A stretch of 64,000 nucleotides of DNA from Artemisia argyi (GCA_030686995.1 CM060687.1:167696090-167760089); one strand, 5' to 3'; shown: positions 35,492 to 46,953, numbered from the stretch's first letter. The notes: generated by a model from the sequence alone, not told the origin. Numbers and translations: made by a program.

Positions 35492-36840
35492 ACTTGGGCA
35501 AGTGATCTACTTTTTGTTTGAAGTTGTCTATTAGTACCTCTTATGCTATTTATTGTCACTTAGCTTTAAGTGGAGACAATTAGTCCAGTTCAATCTTTTT
35601 CGTGCGTATTAACTTTTTGTAGCTATCCTCCTTTGATTTTGTAGCTATCTTCCTTTTTATCTCCCAATATGTGATGTATTCTACTCACTTCTAGACCCCT
35701 CAGATATGAGTCATGACTTTGGATTACCAATCAGGCTTCAGTATGGGCCTATCAGTTGAGCTTGTTTGCATGTAGGTCTAATACTATACTGGGCTAGACC
35801 TCTTGAACCTCGACCTAGGAATAAGAAATTGGCTGGTTTGTACGTATCTAGGTCTATGGTTAATCTGGGTTTGTATATAGGCCATCAGATTATATTGGGC
35901 TGGATTTGGGCCATGTATTCGGGCTGGTCTGCATTTTGGTCTAGAGGTCTAAGCTTCGGTAACCCAACTAGGTAGTATGGACTAGAGACTGATACTCGAT
36001 GGCCCTATGAGTAAGGCTAGTATACTTCTAGGTTGCTATTCCCGCCCCAAGGTCCCCGGGTCAAGGTGGGAGGAGTTGGCTTCTCCTATTGTAGTTCCAT
36101 AATCTATGACGATATATGAAAAACAATGAATGAAAAGTATTTAAAACAAAGACACATGATAAACTTTTCAACATACAATTTTTATTTGAATGAATCAAAG
36201 AATTACAAAGTGTCTTGCGGATACACACTTAATTGAATGGCAATAAGTTGTTGCTCTCTGATCAAGTTAACTCAAACAAATATAAGAGTTTACAAGTGAA
36301 CTTTGGGTCTCTAATTGGCTCACGAACTATAATGAGTTCAAATACGAGAGTAAATGCTCTTCTTAAATGATACAACAAATATGTAAGAAATATCATTTAC
36401 TCCAACCAACATTCTCTTTGTATAGGAGACAAACGAGGATGTCACGTGAGGGTTGTTGAGACGTGTCAAGCATTTACTGGAGAAGTACATCTTCCATTAA
36501 ATGTTTATATTCTTCAAAAGACAACAACCTTAATTGTTTTTTAGGAACAGGGATGACAATTGTTCCTCCCTTTTCACTAACTCGTACTTGTCTTGACTTT
36601 TTGGTGGATACACTTTATCTGGTTCATTTGCTATCTTGAAAAGTCCTGACTAAATATCTAAGAGACATTTTTGAATACATCGTACAGTAGTTGACTCCAC
36701 ATCACTTTTGACTCTTGACAATGTCTCTAACCTTTTACTACTTATCGTTTAATAAGATTCTTTCTTGTCTGTGTTTAATTTTCTGTTTTTTATTTACAGT
36801 TAATTTGTTTATTGTGATATGATATTTATTAGTAATAAAA
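35492..36840 (-). promoter_or_regulatory. Upstream region of copy A plus unassigned sequence
   Basis: 35492-36070 is the copy A upstream region, shared in part with the other copies (TATGCTATTTATTGTCACTTAGC, CTTCTAGACCCCTCAGA, repeated GGGCT/GGGCC phrases). 36075-36840 has no recognised gene or element. An open frame at 35766-35975 lies in the shared promoter repeat and is not counted as a gene. Confidence 0.45.
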
Positions 36841-37540
36841 TGCTTAGGAAAGTTGATCTACTTTCTTGAAGTGGATGTATTGCGTCTTATGCTATATATC
36901 GTCACTTTGCTTGATGTGGAGAGATTTGGTCCCAGTTCAGTCTTTTTCTTGTGAAATAACTTTTCGCATTTAATATTTATCCTCCTTTAATTTATGGCTG
37001 TTATTATCTAACCTGTAATCAATCATCACAATGGAGGGGAAATCTCCATCTCCTTTAATCTCCCACTATATGTGTCTGTGTGATGTATTCTACTCTCTTC
37101 TAGATCCCTCAGACCTGAGATAGGCTGGTATCCTGTATCTTGGTCTAGTGATTAAATCGGGCGTCTATATGGGCCTATCTTTGGGCTGGTTTGCATTTAG
37201 GTAATAGGTTCTGTGTTATAGATGGACTGGCCTGGTACAGGGTCTTGGTTGCCATCACAGGCCAAGGACGGGTCTCTGGGTCAAGCTGGATGGCTTAGAT
37301 TTAGGCTTGTCTGAAACTAGGTGTAGTGATTAAGCTACACCTGCAGATTGACTTGCACTCGATTTAGTTTATCGAATACGTCTATATCTAGGAATTGAGG
37401 TGGTTCATGTATGAACCTATGGATTAGACCGTGGACTGGCTTGCATCTAACGGCTTGCAGACTATAGCTGTAGATGGACGTAGATCCTCGCGTTTGTGGA
37501 TCAGCCGAACTCCAAGTTGTCATGACGATAAATCACATAC
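36840..37540 (-). repeat. Orphan promoter copy of the Cys-rich family
   Basis: Nearly identical to 44725-45290: both start AATGCTTAGG(G)AAAGTTGATC and run through GGTCTAGTGATTAAATCGGG and TTGACTTGCACT. Both match the region upstream of copies A and B but have no exon 1, so a gene copy was lost or only its promoter was duplicated. Confidence 0.7.
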
Positions 37541-37559
37541 AACTTACATAAGTAATTAA

Positions 37560-38086
37560 GTATCCATAACTATCAAAAAAATGACTGTATACATATCCTC
37601 CTTGAATTTATTTATATGTAAAATGTTATTCCATTTAAGAGTGGTAGATTAAGTGATATTGAGCATGCATGATGGGCAATAGTTAACTTAACATCCTTCT
37701 TGTGGGGTAATTACCTTGTCGTTTAAAGTTAAACCATGACAATTACTAACTCTTGAAGAGTAACAATTGGCTTACAAAATGGCCCTTGAGTCTTGACTAT
37801 CGATTTTAACATTTATTTATCGACACTTTGTGGGTAGTACGTACTCTAATCCATCTTAAGAAATTATTTACCCATGTTAATATCCATATGCAAATCCATA
37901 ACTTAGAACAGACAACGATTATAAGTTCATCACTGATAGTCCTTTCCGGCTTTACTTATTACACATTCAATACACATGAACACTGGGATCTGGACACAAA
38001 CTTCACATGCTTATAATATAGGACACACAATATTAAGAAATTAATAAGCTGACACACCATAGTTTATATCTTTTTGGTGTGGTCTT
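37560..38086 (-). other. 3' flank of copy B
   Basis: Shares long stretches with 45290-45606, the 3' flank of copy C (GGTAGTACGTACTCTAATCC, ACGATTATAAGTTCATCA). Holds the likely 3' UTR. Confidence 0.6.
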
Positions 38087-38632
38087 TTAAGCACAAACAA
38101 CTTTCACGTTGTTTGTTTCATCTATCACGCAAATGCAACCTTCACCACATTCAAAGTAGGTTTTACCAGCTTCAGGGCCGTCGGTTTTGGATACAACACA
38201 AGACCAGCCTTCAGCACACTCGCAGAATACTTTGGCTCCTGAGGTATCCACTTTCTGTTGCACAGTTGTTTCACTGCAACACCATATTGAATTAATGTTT
38301 GTTTATATACTAAAGCGATAGTAACTTAGAAGATTAGTGAACTTACGTGTCACAGGAGCAACCACTGCCACCACATTTTGCGTATGGTTTGCCAACCTTA
38401 GATGGCTCAGTTTTGGTGATGGTGCATGTCCATCCTTCTGGACACTTGCAATTTGGCTTGTTATCAGTGCTGCACAAGTGAAAAATGTGATGATTAAGAA
38501 TTAAAAGTATAATGAAAACTTAATCAGAAGCATCCTATAGAATTAGAAATTTACAACTTATTTGAAAAGCTTAAATGAATAACCTAACCTGGGACAGCAG
38601 GAAGAAGATTGGCTCACAATCTGTGACTCCAT
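38087..38632 (-). CDS. Two-domain Cys-rich protein, copy B, 117 aa
   Basis: Exons 38632-38589, 38469-38347 and 38273-38087 join in phase to 117 aa. The protein starts MESQIVSQSSSCCP, then domain 1 CKCPEGWTC ... KCGGSGCSC and domain 2 CECAEGWSC ... ECGEGCIC, ending NNVKVVCA. All twelve domain cysteines are present, with three extra (CC in exon 1 and one near the end). It has the compact introns (119 and 73 bp), so it is probably closest to the ancestral form. The conserved second-domain core YFECGEGCICVIDET is shared with A and C. Confidence 0.8.
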
Positions 38633-40450
38633 ACTTAGACCAGTTGATCTACTGAAGTTTTTCTAATGTGTCTTATGCTATTTATGGTCCAATTTCAACC
38701 TTTTACCTGTAAAATAATTGGTTAGTGGTTATCCTTTTTCCTTATTAAAATGATTTTTTTGTGGCTGTTATTATAATCTGTAATCAATCATCAAAGTGGA
38801 TGTAAGATCTTTTTTTTCCACTATATGATGAATTATGATCACTTTTTAGTTTTTTCTCCACTACATGATTGAATTATAATTTTGAGTCTTGAGATTAGAT
38901 TGCACTTGATTTGGGCTGTTCTGCATCTTTTGGGCTCAGATTGGGCTAATGTAAAAAAGACTAAGGACTGTGGAGTAGGCTGATACTTGATGTGGGCGCA
39001 TGAATAGGGCTAATCTGCGCTAAGTCGTTGGTACAGGCCTGGGTACGGGTCTTGAGGTCAAGCTGGGCAGGTTAGTCGGTTAGAGGTATTAGGATTATAA
39101 CTTGCGCTTGTCTGGGGTCTAGGTTTAGTGATTAAGCTATGCTGAAAGCTTGTCTTGGGATTGATTTAGACCTTAGATAAAGACTATAAAGAAATTACGC
39201 AGAGCTAGGGTATTGGCCAATCGACTTGACTAGGCTGGCTTGCTTTGAAGCAGCTTTTACGCGCTGTAGTTCTAGTTGGGCCTTGGGCCTAATCTTTTCA
39301 GATCAGGCCAACTCTTTGTAATGAAATTATATCACATGCACCACACTTTATGTTGATAATTTATGAAATGAAAGATGATATATATAGTTCTGCTTCAGTT
39401 TTACTCATTTGTTCCATTTAAGCTAATGCTATTTCATTTAGAAGTGGTAGATAAATCATTTTGAGTATGCATGATGGGCAATAGTTGACTTAATTTCCAT
39501 TTTTGGGTGAAACAAAAAACCAATGATTGAGTGTATAGGGAGGATCCAATAGCCATAGTGCCCACTATGAAAATGGATTTTTAGCTGTATTCACACTCTT
39601 TGCTTCCATCAATACCAAAAGAAAACCAATGATACATGAGATTTCTTTATCAGTAGACTACTTTTGATGGTTCTTATAATACTAACATCATTTCTGTTGG
39701 TATTTACTGCATTCTGTAAATACTTGGTCATTCAACTACTAGCTCATGGAGACTAACAATTAGTTCACAAAGTTTGCTCTTAATTATTGACTATCAAATT
39801 TATATTTAAGTTTGAGAAATGTTAACCCGTTTGGACCTGTTAATCATTTTCTAAGTAAATTAGGTGAAATACCAAGTGATTGTAGACGATGATAAGATGT
39901 GCGTGACAGCAGAAAATGCACTATAGATATTGGCTATATATATAGCTGTGGTCCGCTCTTTCCATATATATGCAGACTCAGTGCTTGTAGAGTGTGGAGT
40001 CTGGACCAAATAAAGGCTTGGTTGGTCCGCTCTTTCCATATATATGCAGACTCAGTGCTTGTAGAGTGTGGAGTCTGGACCAAATAAAGGCTTGGTTGGT
40101 CAAGCCCAACTACATCTTTGCCATGTGCAGAGTCACTCATTAGATTACTAAAAACTTAAATAATCATACGATTATACGAATGCAGTTATACAGGTATACG
40201 TAGTTTAAATGAGTGTTGTTATCGATTTGCATCCATGAAATTCTACCTTAAGAATATTTATAACCGTAACCAGAGTTACTATTGTATATTTGTATCAGCC
40301 ATTATATATAAAATCTTAAGTTAAACAAGTTCATACTAATAAAATACTACTTCCGGTTGCGCTTTCAGAATTCCAAGTTGGTTTCAAGTAACAGTTTTAG
40401 ACCCGAACCTATTTCTACCCATTCGTACCCATATCCACCCAGAAAGAATG
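38633..40450. other. Copy B upstream region and spacer
   Basis: 38633-39330 is the upstream repeat of the Cys-rich family in diverged form (TCTTATGCTATTTATGGTCC, GGGCT phrases). 39330-40450 has no recognised gene apart from the 74-bp tandem repeat noted separately. Confidence 0.5.
39951..40098. repeat. 74-bp tandem duplication
   Basis: GTCCGCTCTTTCCATATATA starts at 39951 and again at 40025. The two 74-bp units are identical as far as I can read, so the duplication is recent. It lies about 400 bp upstream of the glycine-rich gene. Confidence 0.9.
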
Positions 40451-40452
40451 CC

Positions 40453-40460
40453 TATAAATA
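40453..40460 (+). promoter_or_regulatory. TATA box of the glycine-rich protein gene
   Basis: TATAAATA 41 bp before the ATG at 40501, leaving a short leader. Confidence 0.7.
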
Positions 40461-40500
40461 ACATATCAAATCTTTGTTCTTAGTCATTAACTTTCCACAA

Positions 40501-41304
40501 ATGGCTACTAGGAGAGTTATCCTTAGTAATGTTTTCTTTGTCTTGTTTTGCATTGGCATTTGCTCCGCCACTAGATCACTTTTCACTTACGAAAGTGGTG
40601 GTGGCGGTGGAGGTAGTGGCGGTGGCGATGGCGGTGGCGGTGGCGGTGGTGAACATGTAGTTCCGGGATATGGTTCGTATGGTGGTGGTGGTGAGGGTTC
40701 AGGGAGTGGCAGTGGTAGTGGTTATGGAGGTGGAGGTGATCATGGTGGTGGATATGGTGGCGGTGGTGGTGGTGGACAAGGAGGTGGAGGTGGGTATGCT
40801 GGTGGTTATGAGCATGTTCCTAGCTATGGTGGTGGTGGTTATGAGCATGTTCCTAGCTATGGTGGTGGTGGTGGTAGTGGTAGTGGGTCAGGGTATAGTG
40901 GATATGGGGAGCATGGTGGTGGGTATGGTGGGGGAGGTGGTGGAGGGAGTGGTGGTGGGAGTGGTGGGTACTATGGTGGTGAGCATGGAGGTGGTTATGG
41001 TGGTGGTGCAGGAAGTGGTAGTGGTAGTGGTGGTGGGTATGGAGGTAGTGGTGGGTATGGTGGTGGAGGTGGTGGGGGACATGGTGGTGGTAGTGGAGGG
41101 GGAGAAGGTGGATATGGAAGTGGTAGTGGTGGTGGAGAAGGTGGTGGTTCCGGGGGAGCTTATGGTGGTTATGGAGGTGGTGCGTATGGTGGTGGCGGAG
41201 GTGGTGGATCGGGAGGAGGTGGTGGTGGTGGTGAACATGGCGGCGGTTATGGTGGTGGTGGTGGAAATGGGGCTGGTGGTGGTCATGGTGGCCATGTTCC
41301 ATGA
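40501..41304 (+). CDS. Secreted glycine-rich (cell-wall type) protein, 267 aa
   Basis: Single exon. Start chosen at the first ATG after the TATA box. Residues 1-24 are a signal peptide (MATRRVILSNVFFVLFCIGI, then CSA as likely cleavage site). The rest is about two-thirds glycine in GGGYGG, GSGSG and GGGGG runs with regular Tyr, Ser, His and Glu-His. A repeated YEHVPSYGGGG module occurs twice in tandem near residues 110-135, and the protein ends HGGHVP. Glycine-rich proteins of this class are exported to the cell wall, where Tyr may crosslink. Long open frames on the other strand and frame are shadows of the GGT repeats. Confidence 0.85.
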   Translation: MATRRVILSNVFFVLFCIGICSATRSLFTYESGGGGGGSGGGDGGGGGGGEHVVPGYGSYGGGGEGSGSGSGSGYGGGGDHGGGYGGGGGGGQGGGGGYAGGYEHVPSYGGGGYEHVPSYGGGGGSGSGSGYSGYGEHGGGYGGGGGGGSGGGSGGYYGGEHGGGYGGGAGSGSGSGGGYGGSGGYGGGGGGGHGGGSGGGEGGYGSGSGGGEGGGSGGAYGGYGGGAYGGGGGGGSGGGGGGGEHGGGYGGGGGNGAGGGHGGHVP

Positions 41305-41589
41305 AATTACAGATTTATCATATTTAAGTAATTCTTGGTTTATTATTCTACAAAATAATAAGTATCATGGAGCCCGAGAATTTGATTTACTGATATGTAA
41401 CTTAAAAATTGTGTGTTCAAAGTTCGCTGGACTCATTTTCGAAATGTATTGTAAGATAAGTGGTATAAGGTGTGAAAGAAATTGCCGTTCGAAAATGAAA
41501 ATATCATTGAATCATGTATTCTAAATTGATTTAAGTTCTATGTTTTGATCAATTTAAAAGAAATATGATCATTTAACCAATATCTAATA

Positions 41590-41845
41590 CTCCCTCCGTC
41601 CCACATTAAATGTCCTATTTGACTTTTCAAAGTCTTTTTTCATAACTTTGACCTTATATAATTTTGTTTGTGTTATATAATACTTGATGAAAAATATATG
41701 AATGGGTTGAGTATTAAATGTATTTTCACTATGTATAAATTTTTATCAAATACTATATTACACAAGCCAAAATATTTAAGGTCAAAGTTGTGAAAAAAAA
41801 GACTTTGAAAAGTCAAACAGGACATTTAATGTGGGACGGAAGGAG
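41590..41845. mobile_element. Stowaway-type MITE, 256 bp, TA target duplication
   Basis: Ends CTCCCTCCGTCCCACATTAA and its inverse (GTGGGACGGAAGGAG), flanked by TA at 41588-41589 and 41846-41847. The first about 60 bp of each arm are complementary. CTCCCTCCGTCCC is the Stowaway (Tc1/mariner) signature. Confidence 0.92.
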
Positions 41846-42233
41846 TACTACGTATGTGTTTACAAGACAACCACATGCTACACACGCAGTTGTACGTTCA
41901 CTAATTACATGCAAATGGCTTATCATAAAATACACCAAGTTCGTACCTTGAAATGTTTTTATGATACACCAATCGTATGTTTATGTCACTACATTTGCCA
42001 GAATTATAATCTTTGTGTTAAAAGGATCGAATCAAGTTGACTACTTTAGTTATTTGATATTGTTTTGTCCTTTTTTTTTTTTTCCTTAAAAAGAATAATT
42101 TTAAATATATAAATATCATGCGCAATCTTTTAAAAGAAATACCAGAATGGTATACATATTTTCATATTTCATTCAGATGTCATACTTTAAATAACATGAC
42201 ATGATAGACGGTAAATCAGACGTCCATCATAGA

Positions 42234-42424
42234 CAGGGGCGGAACTTAGTGAGGACCGGAAAGGGTTCCGCCCAACCTAGGCCTAAGCCCGTTAGTGTAA
42301 TTTTTCGCGATTTCATGTGTTAATTTTTTTTTTTCTTTTTGTTTCACTTCGGCCCTCCCATCTAATGTATTTTCAGAAAATTTGTTTCGGCCCTCCCACA
42401 AATTTTTTTCTAGCTCCGCTACTG
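42234..42424. mobile_element. hAT-type MITE, 191 bp, with 8-bp duplication ATCATAGA
   Basis: Starts CAGGGGCGGAACTTAG and ends CTAGCTCCGCTACTG (imperfect inverse). ATCATAGA occurs exactly at 42226-42233 and 42425-42432, an 8-bp duplication as hAT elements make. Confidence 0.88.
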
Positions 42425-42626
42425 ATCATAGAGGTTATGCAAACAAACTAAGGAAGCTATTCTCATGTGATAAGGAAAGGACTTAAATAATGTTTGAATG
42501 AAATGTTTGATCTTGTTGTAATAATGTAATGTTTTGATAGATAACTTTATTAAGATTTTGGTGTTAGCCGATGAAAACAAACTTTTATAGAAAAGAACAC
42601 ACATTCACACTTTCAGTACGTTTAGG

Positions 42627-42666
<40 letters not shown>

Positions 42667-42730
42667 GCCTTACAAGTAGCGTGGGTAGAGGATGAAGAAT
42701 TAACTAAACAAAATCCAACATGACATGGAG

Positions 42731-42835
42731 TAGCATACTGACGTGACATGTACACATACCAGATGGCATACTAACGTGACATGTACACATAGCAGATGAC
42801 ATACTGACGTGACATGTACACATAACACATGACAT
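42731..42835. repeat. 33-bp tandem repeat, about three copies
   Basis: Unit GCATACTGACGTGACATGTACACATANCAGATG with a few substitutions. Each contains TGACGTGACATGTACA. Further TGACATG words continue to 43100 without regular spacing. Confidence 0.85.
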
Positions 42836-43247
42836 GGACTTTGTCTGTTAAAAAATAAGTTAGGTATGATACCGAAATGAAATCCAAAAGTCGACACGAT
42901 ACTAGCAGTTGTAACAAAGGTTATAAAGCGTGACATGGCGGTATGACCAAGGCTCATGCCTTAGCGGTCAAGGCAAAGCTTTTACATTTATAAAGCATGA
43001 CATAATGCGACACAAAATATGAAAATATTTATATATTTATATCATATTGCATATATATCGATTTTACAAAAAGACGTGGCATAAGGTGGCATAATATGTT
43101 GCGTGATGGCATGCCAAACTATATTTGGCTAGGTGAAAGTTTTGAACAAACACATGGACTAAAGATGTAATTCACTCCAACACCAAAGTGGTAAAAGTAC
43201 AATTTTTTTTATCAAACACAAACAAACAAACAAAAGAAGAAGAAAAG

Positions 43248-44591
43248 ATGATATACCGGAAATGGAGTCTCCTCACCGGTCCGGCAGCCGTATTCGGTGG
43301 CATCGCCGGAGCTTTTATCGCCGTCGATTACATCTTCCGCCAAAAAGTAATCCCATATTTTATTTTTATTTCTTATAGTTCTAATCAATCTTTTGGACTT
43401 ATTATCAATTAGGAGATGTTTGTTGAACCTTATATACGGGCTTATTAGCTTATGTGGTTTCGGCTTATATTTCCCAAGCTGATATTTTTTGTTGTTTAAG
43501 TTTATTTTTGGGCTTTTATTCGGCTTGGCATATTGGGTTGTTTGGATCAGCTTATTTAGCCGGCTTATGGGCTTATTATTTGACTTTGGAAAAAGCCGAT
43601 AAGCTCACTTATTGAAGCTTATGACCTAATCAACTTCACCTTATTGGCTTAAGCCAATAAGGTAAAGTTAATAAGCTCTAAAAAGTGAGCTTATTGGCTT
43701 TTCCAAAATCAAATAAGCCCATAAGCCGGCTAAATAAGCTAATCCAAATGCCCATTTTATAAGTTCCTTTTTATGGGTTTATTTTTTGAGCTATGAGCTT
43801 GTTATGACTTAAATATGGAAAACGAGCGCAAGAGTTAGAAATTAAGGCAGGAAAAATTGGGCTTGTGAGTTGTGAATGATAGAAGCCCCAATGTAAGCTT
43901 ATGCTTTTTGAAATAAGTAAAAAGTAATAATCAGCTGTAACAATGCACGATGTATGAGATGGTGTTTTGATTTGCTTTTGCTGTAATAATTAGATAAGCA
44001 TCTGTTCGGTTGTTTGGAAATTCTGCTTATTTCAAGCTTCTAATAGGTAATTAGTTATATCAAAAGTAGAATAAGCAACTCCTTAAACTGCTTAGAGGTT
44101 TTTGGGATTACGTTTTGGAGTAGGTTACCTAATCATTACGTTTGCAAAAATGCAGATAATCAGATTATATTGTTTGACAAACCAATACAAAAAACTGATT
44201 AGTTACGTTTTTTTACTCCTTAAAGACAAAATACTGTTTGTAACAGTATTCCCAAACACCCCATTATCTTATATTGTTATCCTCGAATAATTGGATAATC
44301 ATAAGCCGTTTGCTTCTATCCAAACACTCAGAACTGTTTGTCTATCATATCCAAAGACACAATAAGCTGACTAGAACTTCTGATAAGCAATCACAAACAC
44401 GGTCTTGGTGATTTACTTTAGAATCGAGGTAGTAATCAGTTGATCAAGCATTGTGCCAATTGATTAACGTATAGGGTTTATCTTTGTTGCGTGTTTAGCA
44501 TGTGTACTTATAGCGTCTTCTATCTTTTTTACAGGACCAGTCTGATAAACCGGCCATGAAAAAACAAGAGCTAATGCATGCTGCAAAGTAG
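43248..44591 (+). CDS. SDH8: Succinate dehydrogenase subunit 8 (plant-specific), 51 aa
   Basis: Exons 43248-43346 and 44535-44591 join in phase to 51 aa. The start MIYRKWSLL is the hallmark I recall from rice SDH8. A single hydrophobic helix follows (TGPAAVFGGIAGAFIAVDYI), then a short charged tail ending MHAAK. SDH8 is a small plant-only subunit of mitochondrial complex II with a membrane anchor; its exact role is not settled. The 1.19-kb intron contains a MITE (43535-43753). The intron and exon 2 are duplicated at 49905-51215. The tail is little conserved in this family, so the call rests on the N-terminus. Confidence 0.72.
43535..43753. mobile_element. MITE in the SDH8 intron
   Basis: Inverted arms: TTTGGATCAGCTTATTTAGC...GGCTTATGGGCTTATT at left and AATAAGCCCATAAGCCGGCT...AATCCAAA at right. 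An inner palindrome CACTTATTGAAGC/GCTTATTGGC is also present. A copy lies in the duplicated intron at about 50029-50245. Confidence 0.7.
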
Positions 44592-44724
44592 AAAAGCAAG
44601 TGGTCTCGATTCTCGAATCTTAGTTCAGTATGTTTGCAGATCTGTTAGTTAATTCAGGTGCTTTGTTTTTTCTGTGATGTATTTTAGCTTTCAAGAAGCT
44701 ACTCGTAGACCTTTAATTGGTTAA

Positions 44725-45300
44725 TAAAATGCTTAGGGAAAGTTGATCTACTTTCTTGAAGTGGATGTATTGCGTCTTATGCTATATATCGTCACTTTGC
44801 TTGATGTGGAGAGATTTGGTCCAGTTCAGTCTTTTTCTTGTAAAACAATTCGTATTTAGTATTTATCCTCCTTTAATTTTATGATTGTTATTATCTAACC
44901 TGTAATCAATCATAAAACTGGAGGGGAAGTCTCTTATCTCCTTTGATCTCCCACTATTTTTTTTTTTTCTGTGTGATATATTCTACTCTCTTCTAGATCC
45001 CTCAGACTCAGACCTGAGATAGGCTGGTATCCAGTATCTTGGTCTAGTGATTAAATCGGGCGTCTATATGGACTTATGACTTATCTTTGGGCTGGTTTGC
45101 ATTTAGGTTTTGTGTTATAGAGGGTCTGGTCTGGTACAGGGTCTTGGTTGCTATCACAGGCCAAGGGACGGATCTCTGAGTCAAGCCGGATGGCTTAGAT
45201 TTAGGCTTCTCTGAGCTATGCCTGCAGATTGACTTGCACTTGATTTAGTCCAGCGAATACGCTATATCTAGGAATTAAGGTGGTTATAGTATGAAATTAG
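44725..45300 (-). repeat. Second orphan promoter copy of the Cys-rich family
   Basis: About 95% like 36850-37500 by eye and directly follows the SDH8 3' end. No exon 1 attached. Its right edge passes into the 3' flank of copy C exactly as 37540 passes into that of copy B, so the two orphan copies and genes B and C are products of one duplication. Confidence 0.7.
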
Positions 45301-45606
45301 CTTACAAAATGGCCCTTGACTATCGATTTTAACGTTTATTTTTTGGTACTTTGTGGGTAGTACGTACTCTAATCCATCTTAAGAAATTATCTACCCATGT
45401 TCATATCCATACATAAATCCATAACTTAGAACAGACAACGATTATAAGTTCATCATTGATCGTCCTTTACGGCTTTACTTATTACACATTATAATACACA
45501 TGAACACTAAGAACTGGACAAACTTCACATGCTTATTTTATAGGACACAATATTAAGAAATTAATAAGCTGACACACTATAGTTTATATCTTTTTCGTGT
45601 GGTCTT

Positions 45607-46186
45607 TTAAGCACAAACAACTTTCACGTTGTTTGTTTCATCTATCACACAAATGCAACCTTCACCACATTCAAAGTAGGTATTACCAGCTTCAGGGCCA
45701 TCGGTTTTGGATACAACACAAGACCAGCTTTCAGCACACTCGCAGAATACCTTGGCTCCTGAGGTAACCACTTTCTGTTTCAAAGTTGTTTCGCTGCAAC
45801 ACCATATTGAATTAATGTTTGTTTATATACTAAAGCGATAAACTTTGAAGATTAGTGAACGTACGTGACAAAGGAGCAACTACCGCCACCACATTTTGCG
45901 TATAGTTTGCCGACCTTAGATGGCTCAGTTTTGGTGATGGTGCATGTCCATCCTTCTGGACATGCACAATTTGGCTTATTATCAGTGCTGCACAAATGAA
46001 AAAGGTTTCACTCAATAATATAACTCGGGTGATAGTCAGATGATGATTAAGAATGAAAAGTAAAATGAAAACTTAATCAGAATTATCCTATAGAATTAGA
46101 AAATTTACAACTTATTTGAAAAGCTTAAATGAACAACCTAACCTGGGACAGCAGGGAGAAGATTGCCTTGCAATCTGAGACTCCAT
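45607..46186 (-). CDS. Two-domain Cys-rich protein, copy C, 117 aa, one domain Cys lost
   Basis: Exons 46186-46143, 45987-45865 and 45793-45607 join in phase to 117 aa. It begins MESQIARQSSPCCP. Domain 1 reads CACPEGWTC ... KCGGGSCSF, so the sixth cysteine is Phe; the site where A and B have the domain's fifth Cys is shifted. Domain 2 (CECAESWSC ... ECGEGCIC) keeps all six, with Gly to Ser beside the Trp. The frame is open but the lost ligand suggests relaxed constraint. It is otherwise nearly identical to copy B in exons, introns and 3' UTR. Confidence 0.75.
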
Positions 46187-46377
46187 ACTTAGACCAGTTG
46201 ATCTACTGAAGTTTTTCTAACGTGTCTTATGTTATTTATGGCCCAATAATTCAACCTTTTGCCTGTAAAATAATGGTTATTCTTTTCCTTTTCCTTAAGT
46301 AGCCAAAACGATGCGATATCGATCGTTACGGGTGTAACAAATGATGAGTCAATACGGCAGATAGTTCCCCTAGCGTT

Positions 46378-46953
46378 TTGTTGTTATTAGTTGAATTTTT
46401 ATTTACGATCATAGGCTATCAAGCGAATAATTTGGTTTGTTCAGTTACATTTCCAATACGTTTGTTACATTCGTGTTACATGTTGTTAACTGATCCTTTT
46501 GCGGGTTTTAAACTAGGGAGGAATTTATGTTTGGGAATGTGTCTACTCTACTGTTTGGGGGATATGTTATAGTGGTGTAAAGTTGGTTTATTACGTTTAG
46601 TTTGAGAAGCATGATTCAACTGGAAATGGTGTTGTAGGATTGGGAAGGTGTTGTTGTGGATGGTTTATTGTGGAGTTGTTACGGGTGGGTTGTTGGTTCC
46701 GGCTTTTGTTGTGAGTGGGATGGTTGTGGAGGAGCCCGTGAGGGTAACGGAGGAGTTGAATTTTGATTATACGCGAGAGAGTCCTATGGCTTTTGTGTGG
46801 ATAATTTCGTGTGAGGGGTTGGGATCGGTTGGACAGAGTGAGATGTGGGGGTTTGGTGGAATGCGGGTGATACCGTCTGGTCATGAACTGCAAGCGACTG
46901 TCTCGTTGACGTTGCCTGAATCAGATTACAATAGAAATCTTGGGATTTTCGAG
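46378..46953 (+). pseudogene. Seipin first-exon fragment with stops
   Basis: Two blocks in the same frame resemble plant seipin exon 1. The first is VTFPIRLLHSCYMLLTDPF (membrane segment), the second LLWMVYCGVVTGGLLVPAFV followed by EEPVRVTEELNFDYT, SPMAFV, RVIPSGHELQATVSLTLPES and NRNLGIFEV up to a donor GAG|GTATGT at 46953. At least three in-frame stops lie between the blocks (46570-46650), and the 3' exons that should follow are absent. Seipin shapes lipid droplets at the ER. This copy cannot make full protein; a downstream ATG could still give a short peptide. Confidence 0.7.

Larger units (their letters stand above)
41305..43247. other. Repeat-rich spacer between glycine-rich gene and SDH8
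   Basis: Holds two MITEs (listed), an A36 run near 42629-42665, a 33-bp tandem repeat (listed) and the SDH8 leader. An open frame continuing to 41524 is a shadow of the glycine-rich gene. No other gene seen. Confidence 0.6.

Noticed and set aside
35766..35975. 69-residue open frame
   Set aside because: Sits in the repeated upstream region of the Cys-rich genes and is not kept open in the other copies.
40670..41524. Alternative frame and antisense frames over the glycine-rich gene
   Set aside because: Shadows of GGT repeats (Val/Met, His and Thr runs); the frame with signal peptide and TATA is the real one.
46597..46893. 98-residue minus-strand frame
   Set aside because: Antisense to the seipin relic.
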